Shown in pieces: positions 13,441 through 22,418 of a DNA stretch of 30,018 nucleotides. The stretch covers positions 24,545-54,562 of the forward strand of contig WELB01000106.1 in assembly GCA_009602725.1 (NCBI GenBank), in the 5' to 3' direction. The position numbers were made by a program, and so were the translations under genes. The notes below the pieces were generated by a model that saw nothing but the letters and a program-made list of their open reading frames with translations, searched no databases and was not told the origin of the DNA. This stretch comes from Spirogloea muscicola (Eukaryota > Streptophyta > Zygnematophyceae > Spirogloeales > Spirogloeaceae). Numbering within the stretch: the first letter of the stretch is position 1; every line of letters begins with the position of its first letter.

Positions 13441-15018
13441 TTTTTTGGGCTGGCCTCTCACAAAGAAGAAGTGGCTCTCACAGCCATTGCCAGAAAAGGG
13501 GCGGGGGGTTGAGACAGAATGAGCAAGGTCACAGATCCGAAAGGCGCCACTACTATACAGCTTTGTTGTCAAGATTATACGAACAGGAGCTTGGCAACCC
13601 ACAGGTTGCCAAGCTGCTGCTGCTGCTACAGGACAGCAGCTGTAAGCCGGAGTATTTTGCAGCTAGAAAAAAGTCACCACGACAAAAGCCAGAAGTAGCA
13701 GCCAAAGCGCGGCCTGCCCGCCTTCTCTATCTTTTCATTTAAGGCCACTTGTGTAGCTGGGATTGAGCCGCTTGCAGGCCTTTCCCGAACTTGACCATCA
13801 TGCTATGGCCTGTTTCACAGCCATCGCCCCCAAAGAAGACCTGCTTGTACTTGGAAGAGGCCCTTCTTCGTTGCTTTACTGAGTAGCCACTCGCTGTGCG
13901 CTTCCTGGCCCATCAAGACTTTTGTCCATTAATTCCCTCACACTCCCTCTCTGACACTTCTCTTGTCAAACCTTGTTGGCTGGCCTTTTCAAAGTCATCG
14001 CCTCCTTCGGAAGGGCTTCGCTTTCTTTACTTATGTTGCCATTCACAGTAGCCACTGTTGTGATAAGTGATCTGCAGTGATTTGCATAGGTAGGGGCTTT
14101 TCCCGATGACCTTTATGGGTTAAAAAGCACAGTCTCTCTTTCAGTTTGGGCTGGCCTTTCACAGCCACCGCCCTCTCCCAATTCGTGCCCATCTTCTTCC
14201 CCTGATGGTGCAATGTCCCGAGTCGCCGTTCTTGACATGAAGCTACTGAGTGGCTCTCCTTATAGCCAGTTCCATTGCTGGAATGTTGTCCTGGGCTTGG
14301 AAGGGGCTTCCCTCTAAAGCTCAACCTTTCTGTTAAGCAGCTGTCCTTCCACAGCGACCGCCTCGTCTTCGAATCTGGACTATTTCATCTTGCAGTTGGC
14401 CCTACCGCACCTTGGTGAGGCCTGTCGGACAATGGTTTGTCGGAGTCCCATCTGTTGACCCCCCTTGCTCAGTCAGTGGGTGGTCTGTCCTTCCTACTGG
14501 GCTGACCTCGCTCAGCCAGCGCCCTCAGTGAAAGAGCATTGTCAACTTGGCCTTGGCGGTCATTGCCCATTTGACAGAGGAGCTCTATGGGCCTGCCCTC
14601 TCAGGGCATGACCCTTTTCGGTGGTGATAGCCACTCGGAATTGTCTATCTTTCGCCCAACTCTGTCGATGTTGTCCTAGCATCTTTCAGCCTCCATTCCC
14701 TGTGAAAAGGGCAAGCCTTCAAGCTTTGTGAGGCTCAAGCAGCGTGCTCTTCCTCCTACAAAGGGGCAGATACTGCGAGCTGGCTGCTCATAGTAGCTGC
14801 CCCTCACATCCAGTTCTATCTTCACGGCCTGCCACCTCTGTCACGCTTGATATCCACCTCCACTCCGAATCAGAAGCAAACGTAAGCACATAAAGACATA
14901 AGCAAAAACTTGTCTTACAATATCTCAAATACATTCAACGGCTATCCAGTGTAATTTATAAGCCAGGCGAGCTCCTAAGGTGATATACATCAGACTTCCT
15001 CTTGCTTGTTCGTAGGGT
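13441..15018. repeat. Array of decayed GGGCTGGC-family repeats
   Basis: The GGGCTGGCCT(C/T)TCACAGCCAC motif and its relatives recur here, clearly at 13447 and 14148 and more decayed near 13975, 14335 and 14500. They are accompanied by TTACTGAGTAGCCACT-like and GGAAG(A/G)GCTTC-like text. No conserved protein is visible. The last 150 bases are AT-rich and unremarkable. Confidence 0.6.
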
Positions 15019-15139
15019 ATGAATATCATTTCCTTCTCTTCCTTTGCTGTCTGTGGGCAATCATATTACGTCAGGTGGACGCCTGTGTCTAGAGGTGTGG
15101 AGACCGGCGGCGGCTCCCCTTCCCTCGGGCTTGGCAATC

Positions 15140-15640
15140 AGAACCCCCCACCTACCACCCGAGAGATGTGCTTGCTTGCGTGGCCGCTCTGGCCCGAGAT
15201 GCTTTCCCTCTTGTGGGGTACAACCTGGCGAAGCCCCATGAGCCTTGGCCGATGTGGTGGTGACGGAGGCGTACAAGAGTCCAGCATCGACTCACATTGC
15301 TGGCCACGCTGTGGCAAGTGCGGAGCAGAGAAAGTTCCAATACTATTCTGACCGCCCCCGCAGTGATCACCTCCTACCAGCCGCAGTTGCCACCTTTGGC
15401 TGCATGGGTCCTCGTTTTCATAGCCTACTTGAGAACAACGTAAGTCTAGGATAGCACGACGTGAGGATATGCTTGCAGCCCCGATGGGCATAACGGCAGC
15501 CTACTTGTCATTCTTGCGACGTCGCATGTCAGCCTGTTTGCAGCGAGCTGGCTCATGCTTTGCACCAGAAAGCTGGTCAGGCCGTAGCTGGTGGCAAGAG
15601 CTTGTCAATTTGCCGTCCGGTATTCGGGCATCACTTAGCG
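15140..15640 (+). pseudogene. Possible remnant of a retroelement polyprotein C-terminus
   Basis: Frames in this stretch read ADVVVTEAY, then VASAEQRKFQYYSDRP, LLPAAVATFGCMG and, after a break, YLSFLRRRMSACLQRAGS. The order resembles the tail of reverse-transcriptase polyproteins common in algal genomes (AEQRK..Y, LLP.A.E..G, L...ALQRG). It is an impression of pattern, not a match I could test. The frame is interrupted and no catalytic RT motif is present, so if real it is a dead fragment. The following TTACTGAGCGGGTCAGC (15664 on) belongs to the local repeat vocabulary. Confidence 0.35.
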
Positions 15641-16016
15641 ACCTCCATGTGCTGACTCGTGGTTACTGAGCGGGTCAGCTTAGCAGTAGGTGATGTACAT
15701 CTGTCAATGTGCGTGCCTTCGTACTTGGCCCACAGGCCCTCCATCACTTGATACACACCCCACTTCGGACCTTGTCAACCCCCTTTCCGTGCTGACTTTT
15801 CACAGCCCTCGCCCGATCTGGATGAGTTCACTTTCCCTGCGGCTTCGCTGGCTTGCTTTGGCCTCCATCTCATAAGAATGCAAACCGTGCGCCTTTCTTC
15901 CTACATTACTTTAACCCCTCTTTTTTCCTTCTGTTGCTCTTAACCAGTGTACTGGCTTGCTCTAGCTCTCTCATTTTGTGCGCACCCCGCGCCCGCTCAT
16001 CCCGGCTCATCCAGCG

Positions 16017-17594
16017 ATGGCGCGCGGCGCGCTCGCCAGGCGCCTGGCGCGGGCCCTGCTCGCGGCTGGCGAGGGCGGCGGCAGCCGCTGCGGCTGCAGC
16101 GGCGCCGGCATGGGCGGCAGCAGCAGCGGCAGCTCAGCCGGTTCCCGGGGGCTGAGCTCCATGGCTTCTGCCAGCGTCCGGGGTTTCGGGCACGCCTCTG
16201 CTCTGTCTCGGCAGCGACTGCTCTGGACCTCAATGGCGGCAGGTATGACGGTGTCGTTGCCAGAAGAAGATACTCCGCTGTTCTGTAGAATGGGAAAGCC
16301 TCAACCAATGTAGCAGTGCCGTCGGTGCGATTCACAGGTCAGAGATAAGGCATACACGGCTGTGCTGCGTGCGGTAAGAACAGCGCTTTCCTGTTGGACA
16401 AGCCACTCCTCCAGTGCCCCCCTGTCACTGTGAGTGACTCACGTTGATGTAATTTCAGAGGCTGCTGTCACCATGTTGCAGGGGCCCTGCAGAAGTCAAT
16501 GTTAGCTGGTCATGGCAACTTGCAGCGAGGAGATAGGCACCACTTCTCCTCGGATACCAGCGAGTTGCCCAATGTTGATGACCCGGACATCAGGAAGGCT
16601 CTTAGCCAGCTGCTTGCGGTCACATGGTCAGACATAGACGAGGCTACGCAGGCTCTCGTAGCAAAGGCACTTGCCAAGCACAGCAGGTACACACAAGCTT
16701 TTAAGGCAAACAATCGTGCATTCATTGAGGATGTTAATACCCGAAAGCTGCAGTGTTCATACTCTACTTGGGGTCCAATCTTACGAAGAGAAATGTTCTC
16801 ATTGAACTTAGATAAGCTGAGCAGCCTTTGTGGATATTGCAGTGACGATGTTGGAAAGGAGGCTTTGGCATCAGCATGGAGATCTGCTGATGCATCAGAG
16901 ACGTTCATAGAGAAGCTGGAACACATACGCTTAGAGCTGGATGAATTGAGCGGTGGTAAATTCGCTGGGGAGGTGTGGACCATGGACCTCAAGCCTAGCT
17001 GCAATGGCTGTGCTTAATTGATACCTCCAACATCAGTTGTACTTCTCGCAGCGACTGAGAATTGCTGTCCCCCTTTGACTACCGTGCTCGGCTGCAGAAT
17101 GTAGGCGCAATGCCCTCACATCTCGATAAGGTGTTGTCAGCGGTGTTGAAGCGTTATAATGCTTACATAGAATCTTTCAGCGAGGAGGAGACATGGTTGA
17201 AGAAGAAGGCTGAGCAAGAGCTTGGAACTACTATGAATCACCTGAAGCAGCGATTCAATGGCATGGGGGCTGATTGGAGCAAGGTGAGTGGTTGTGGTAT
17301 GGACTTGCTTAGGTATTGTTCCCTGGGGTCGGGCTTGTGTCTTGGACAACCACTAATGAGCTCCATAACACAGTGATGTACCGTGCAGCTATGTGCCTGT
17401 TGAAGACAGTAAAAGTGCCTCTTGGAAATGTGAATATGTTACCAATATGTTCATACCAACCCATGGTGCTGGCAATACACGCTTGTCGATGTTGTGCACC
17501 CTGCAGGGGACTGACTCAACATTGTGTTTGTGAACAGTTGAGTGTCTTGGGCACATCTGGACTTGCTGGCTCGTATGTTGAGCGAAGAACGTAG
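16017..17594 (+). CDS. Unidentified 274-aa helical protein with organelle-type leader
   Basis: Five exons (16017-16242, 16482-16686, 16843-16955, 17060-17283, 17538-17594) join in frame to 274 residues. The GC-rich first exon encodes a basic, Ser/Ala/Gly-rich leader beginning MARGALARRLARALLAAGEG, with no acidic residues until the Glu at position 19, as in mitochondrial or plastid targeting sequences. The rest is predicted largely helical: KALSQLLAVTWSDIDEATQA, EKLEHIRLELDELSG, LDKVLSAVLKRYNAYIESF and EQELGTTMNHLKQRF. I do not recognise the family. A soluble organelle subunit is a reasonable guess, no more. The exon 4 acceptor at 17058-17059 was chosen because it alone keeps the frame. The exon structure is supported by consistent phases. 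Confidence 0.75.
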
Positions 17595-17881
17595 GCGTCT
17601 CCGATGGTGGTTGTAGTGGAGGTTACTCAGCCAGCTCCAACTTGTGAACAGTGTCATCGTTCTATTCCATGCCGGAATGTGAAATATTAATCTCTTACTC
17701 CCCTAGGGTTCACTTTGACTTCCCCGCTGTGAAGCGTCACAAGCACATCTTAGTGCAAGAAAATAAGAGCCCCACAGCAGGCCAAGATATGCGAAGTGGA
17801 ATCGTGCACATTGGTCAATTGGTACTCAATGCACTGCTGGCATGGCTGCCAGCTAAAATCTTGAAGCATCTTCAAACTGTC

Positions 17882-17919
17882 CAGGCGTGAAGTGGCACAA
17901 TCATGCCAGTTCACGCCTG
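17882..17919 (+). other. Hairpin downstream of the 274-aa gene, overlapping TGTAA
   Basis: CAGGCGTGAA and TTCACGCCTG are perfect inverted arms; inside them TGGCA pairs with TGCCA around CAATCA, with one G/G mismatch between the two stems. TGTAA (17918-17922), a typical green-algal poly(A) signal, begins in its last two bases. It may mark the 3' end of the transcript about 290-320 bases after the stop. Confidence 0.55.
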
Positions 17920-18007
17920 TAATCATGATGGACTACTAAGTGCATAATATTGCTCCAAGTGAGCAATGGAGAGTAGAGGATGTTTCATCACAAAGTGGCC
18001 ATTCAGG

Positions 18008-20548
18008 TCACATGGGTATGCTGTGTGCTGCCTCTGTTGCAGGTGGTGTCCGTGACGCGTTCGACGAGTCAAAGTCCAGCTTCCTCTTCGCACCGGCGCT
18101 TGAAGCTTGAGGGACTCGTCGTCTCAAGCTCGCCAAGCGTGTAGTGGTCTTGGACTCTGACACTAACTTGTCGTCAGCAGATGCAGCTTGTCTGCAAGCA
18201 CCTTCAGTCACGCCTGTGGCTGCAACAATCAGCACCTTGTCGTTGCTGGCCACTCTTGCTGCAGCCCTGAGGGCTTTAGGACCTGCACCCTCCTGTGGCT
18301 CTTGTCCTTTCACGACTCCAATGACGCTTCTGCTTTCGGTGATGGGTTTGCCTTTGCTGCATCGCATGTTGTGGCCTGTGATGCGGCCAAAGTCGGACTG
18401 CGCCATGCTGCTGAGGGGACCAAAGCACCTTTCATATTCAGCCCAGAGCTCCCACCTATGTGACATCAAGAACGACTGAGGTCAGCTAGAGCCAAAGGCA
18501 TTTGAGGGCTGCCTGGTCTGCTAACTGTGTATCCGTGGCCAAGAGCATGTAGAGGATCTGGAAACAGTTGAGTCAATAGTGTCAGGTGCACCAGTACGCT
18601 AGGAACTGGTACGGGGCAAAGTTGCTGTATGCCTCCTTGGCCAATGTCTCCACGTTCGTCAGAGTGCAGTGCTTCATGCCTCGCACCTGGCAGCAGAAGC
18701 TCCATATTGATAAGATGATATTTCGTACTCACCTACTATACTGAAGGACACTATTTGCATATAGCTCCATCGACTCAGGAACCAACCTGCTGCAGATGTC
18801 GCACAGTCTCAGAATCGGCAGGGATGTTGGTGTAGTCTCCGAGACATTGCATGACGTTGGCAGTTGAGAAGGGACCAAACCCTGGAACCTGCAAGATCTT
18901 CTGCTTCAGCTCTGGCAGAGGCAACACAGGCTGCCCTGCAAGACACTGGAGTGCTTGAAGATCCAGTTCTCCAGAATGAACGGACTTTGCAAATTGCAGT
19001 AGCCGCGTTGCACGATATCCAAGCCCACATCTCTTGCTCAAGACCGAGGCATCCAAATTGGCTAGTTCGGCCGCCGTTGGGAACGCGCCCAGGATAGGCT
19101 CATCGGCAGACTGGCCCATGCTACTGAGATGAAGTTTGGTCTCCTCGCCAGGTGTGAGTCTTTCGCCACTCCCGTTTTCTCCACTCACTTGCGCTGTCAG
19201 CTACAGCCAGCTTGTTATCTCAAGAGCCTCTGAGGTGGCTAGTCTAAGAGCTGCTCTCACTTATATGTACAATCGCTGAAAGATGACAAAACAAACTGAA
19301 AATGGATTTTTGCGAGTTTTAGGTCTTGTGCGGATAAAACTTATTAGCATGTAACAAGCCGTCACCTTGTTCCAGAGATATAAGAGCTGCAGCTCACCTT
19401 GATGTGCGGCCCCGTTGGATGCTGGCCCTATGGACTTTCTTTTTGTGGCTTGGTCTAAGTCTAAGTATCCCAGTGGCAAACCTTCTAGCTCTGCTTGAAG
19501 CTCGCACAACTTCCGTGCCATCATTGACAGCGTGCGTCCCCACCTGCACTTTCAGTGGATGTAAGCTGCAGGCCATTTTAGCAAAGGCAAACAATCATTG
19601 CACATTCTTTGCAGCTGTAGCTACAGGAGCTTTACCAACTACATATTAAGAATGCTTTTGTGTGCAGATATGCTTAAGCTGCTCCTACACCCGTTTCTGT
19701 TATCCACAGACATGTCCTTGCTCACCCGCAATTGCATAGTAGAAGGGTTTTGACCATGTCTTCAAATAAGGATGGGGATCGGAAGAGCCGTCCAAAGTTT
19801 TCCTTCTTGGCCTTTGAATGAAGTGCATGGAAACCTTGAATGGCAGCCTCCTCGTCTGGGTCAAAACGCAGCATCCTTACAATTTGTGCCTGGGAGATAT
19901 GTGCAGGGTCAGTTGGGAGAAAATTCAAGATTCTTTGTACAAGATGTGTCTACAGGACTCTGAAACTCGTCAGCATCTCAGGTCAAGAAGGCTAAGCTAT
20001 GCAGCCTGTGTAGATAAGGATCCAGGGCAAGCAAGCTGTCTTCTGTCAGCCTCGCCGCAGCCCAACTCCAGCAGCTGCCTGCAAGTTATCTTCAACACTG
20101 CACGATAGATAGTTCTATCTAAGTTGGAACCAGTGTTACACTGCAGTGCTTGGGCAGGCTGGCGCACCTCCAGCACCACTCTGTCTGCGTTACTTAGCCT
20201 GTTGACGCCCCACACAGAGGCCTCCAGCCGCGCTGCTGGCTCGTCGTCGGCCAGGTCACCAACGTGACATGCGCAGTGGCCGCTGGGCGAGGTTTCAGAA
20301 GCAAGTCGAGCACAACCTGGAGCACCCAGTCGCCGGCATTGCTGCGGCATGGAGATGACTACCATCGCCGAGCGGCCATCGGCCAGTCGCAGCGGCCGGG
20401 CCAACGTGGCGCCCTGCCTGACGCTGTCCCCCGGCTGCGGCGGCGTCCAGATGTTGGGGGCCATCATGAAGAAGCCGTAGCTGCAGACCGCCTTCTGCAG
20501 GCAAAACCCACTTGGCACCAGAATGTCGAAGCACTGCGCAGCGGCCAT
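18008..20548 (-). CDS. HhH-GPD DNA glycosylase, plant type (six exons)
   Basis: This is a base-excision-repair glycosylase of the helix-hairpin-helix superfamily, presumably nuclear or organellar. In reading order the exons are 20548-20168, 19889-19726, 19543-19398, 19193-18787, 18686-18592 and 18455-18008, giving 546 residues in frame. The N-terminal block FCLQKAVCSYGFFMMAPNIW and LRLADG matches the plant family. It is followed by LFEDMVKTLLLCNC, WGRTLSMMARKLCELQ, CGLGYRATRLLQFAKSV, the hairpin VPGFGPFSTANV (about 334-344) and the catalytic-Asp region IPADSETVRHL (Asp near 357). After FAPYQFLAYWWELWAEYE comes a ~115-residue basic, low-complexity tail. The Lys used by bifunctional OGG1-type enzymes is not visible at the usual place, suggesting a monofunctional enzyme. 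The substrate is unknown. It is transcribed away from VDR. Confidence 0.9.
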
Positions 20549-21226
20549 GACGGCGGAGTTCGGAGGCGGATCACAGCGGCCTTTGTGGCGGACTCCTCTT
20601 CTTCAATGATGTCATTGTGTAGCACAGAGGCTGCACTCTCAACACCTAGGACATAACTGTCATGCGTTGTGTTGCATCGCCCCTTCCCGCAACTGCTGAT
20701 GGCCTCTGTCCAACAATTGTACCAGACGTGCAATGAGCGTCTGTGCCAGCTTCTTGGCTTGTCCCTTAATGGGGTCTTAATCATCAGGTCTCCAAGACAG
20801 GCGATGGAGCTGAGCCCAGCTTCTCTTACGCCTAGCTGCCGCTGTAGACGTTGGCTGTCGTGAGAGGAGAACGACACGTCCAGTAGAGGGCGATGGCTGT
20901 GATTGACCAGCCCGGAAAGCGGAATGAGATCTTCGGAGAGGCCAGAAAAACGTTGAAGCAAGTCTTGAGAGTGCTAAACTGCGACTAGAGGGTGGACATC
21001 GCCCTGACGATACCCGGAGGCAGCAGCCAAGGCTCGACCTGCACGCAAAGTAGACGGCAAATGCTAAGGAAATTTCAAGGCGCATCCTGTGCTCTGAAAG
21101 TGCTCGCCCATAGAGAAGAGGGGCTGGCAAAGCCAGCCCAAAAGGGGACATTGGGCTGGCAAAGCCAGCCCCATTTGAGATGCACTTGAGACCCTTTGAG
21201 AACTGCATTGTGTACTGTATACTGAA
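20549..21226. other. Upstream region of glycosylase gene with repeat pieces
   Basis: The first part presumably carries the glycosylase promoter, with no recognisable element. A degraded GGGCTGGC module lies near 20897-20920 on the minus strand. Two perfect palindromic modules follow at 21121-21139 and 21153-21171. No protein is supported. Confidence 0.5.
21121..21171. repeat. Tandem pair of 19-bp palindromic GGGCTGGC modules
   Basis: GGGCTGGCAAAGCCAGCCC occurs at 21121-21139 and again at 21153-21171, 13 bases apart. Each forms an 8-bp stem with an AAA loop. The same 19-mer is found at 29684-29702. Confidence 0.92.
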
Positions 21227-21528
21227 GGGAGAAGGCGCGCGGGGCGCATGAATTGAAAGGGAGGCCAATTCAAGCCAATACATTGTTCAGGCAGAGTCGA
21301 GTGCAGACTAAGGGCCAATTTACACTCGACCGGTCGGTCACGGCTGTAGGGTACGTGTCGCGCATCGTATGGACGCTCGAAGTCAAGACTTTGCCAATTT
21401 GAGGCCAAGGCGAGGTCAATAACTGACCGACCGGTCTAGTGTAAATTGGCCCTAAACAAGGCTACATAATACGGAGACCTAATCTAAGGCACCTAAGGTG
21501 ACATTTAGTACCCACGGGTGAGCACAAA
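21227..21528 (+). repeat. Longer dispersed repeat, copy C, interrupted by a MITE
   Basis: Sequence before 21312 and after 21455 matches the copy at 4401-4558 almost base for base. The MITE at 21312-21452 splits it, and TAA is present on both sides of the insertion but only once in copy B. Confidence 0.92.
21312..21452. mobile_element. 141-bp PIF/Harbinger-like MITE with TAA target duplication
   Basis: Terminal inverted repeats of 29 bp differ at one position: the left arm 21312-21340 begins GGGCCAATTTACACTCGACC and the right arm 21424-21452 is its reverse complement with one change. The element is flanked by TAA at 21309-21311 and 21453-21455. A 3-bp TAA/TTA duplication is typical of PIF/Harbinger elements, so the class is inferred from that. 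The interior (83 bp) has no coding capacity. The arms include the palindrome GACCGGTC. Confidence 0.92.
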
Positions 21529-22418
21529 CAAAAGGATGGAGGGCCTGAGCGGCAGTCGTGCGCTGCGCGCCCTGCTTATGTCCCATCCCACCATCGTCCC
21601 CACCGTTAGCTTGAGGCGTGGGACCTCGTTCGTGACCGGTCGGTCCCGCGCCACTTTGGCCTTCCATTCCCCCATCATTTCTCTCATCACACGCAACGTC
21701 CCCGGACCTGCTCACGGCAGCCTGGTCGAGCTAGCTCGGCAGCGGGGGGGGGGCGCGCGCCGCGCCTTCCGCCGCCGCTTGGTGCGCCCGACGCCGCCCG
21801 TCCTCCGTGTGCGCATACGCGCCGCCGCATCAGTCGCCCGTGGACGCCTTGCTGATCGCTGCGGGCATCGCAGCGCTGCTGAGCTCCTTCAGCTTGCTAG
21901 CGCACGCTGGGGTGGCCGTCAGCTCCTCGGCTCTTGGCTTGTGGCTCACTGCGTCCATTGCGTATCCGTCTCGCAGGCGACCCTTGCTGAGGCAGCGCAG
22001 TGCAGGCAGGAGACCCTCGAGATACCAATTGACCTCACGCCTTAATTTCTAGTCGCATACAGCTCGGCAGACTGCTTCTTCATCAAAAGCGGGCATTACG
22101 TTGTGTTTGGAAGAAGCCACGATGATCATCTCCAAGCCTTGTTGCAGACAAGCAATTGCGCCGTCCTAAAGCAAATGCTGCGGCTCACCTTTTCTATCTC
22201 CTTTACTCATTCAATGATTGCTCTGCTTCCTTGTCCACTGATCCGCATAATTTTTTAGGTGCAGGATGCATCACAACACTTGGCGACGTGAATTGCTTCT
22301 ACTCCTCGGCTGCCTAGCCTGAGAGGAACAGCTTCATTTTTGAGCAAAGCTGTTCAAGGGCGTACTGATGAAGGGCCGCAGTGCTTGACTGAGGTCTACA
22401 TCATCAGAAGGTATTAAC
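21529..22418. other. GC-rich segment with open frames, gene not resolved
   Basis: Between about 21720 and 22000 GC content rises as it does at first exons elsewhere in this window. One frame reads a hydrophobic stretch (DALLIAAGIAALLSSFSLLAH) and another a basic one (RRAFRRRLVRPTPPVLRVRI). From 22055 a frame reads AYSSADCFFIKSGHYVVFG and HLQALLQTSNCAVLKQML before a stop, and it could be an exon. No consistent splice path connects these pieces or joins them to VDR. A fragment GACCGGTCGGTC at about 21635-21650 matches the inner part of the MITE arm. Confidence 0.35.

Noticed and set aside
20264-20656. 130-aa plus-strand ORF
   Set aside because: It is the antisense shadow of the first exon of the HhH-GPD glycosylase, whose family motifs lie on the minus strand.
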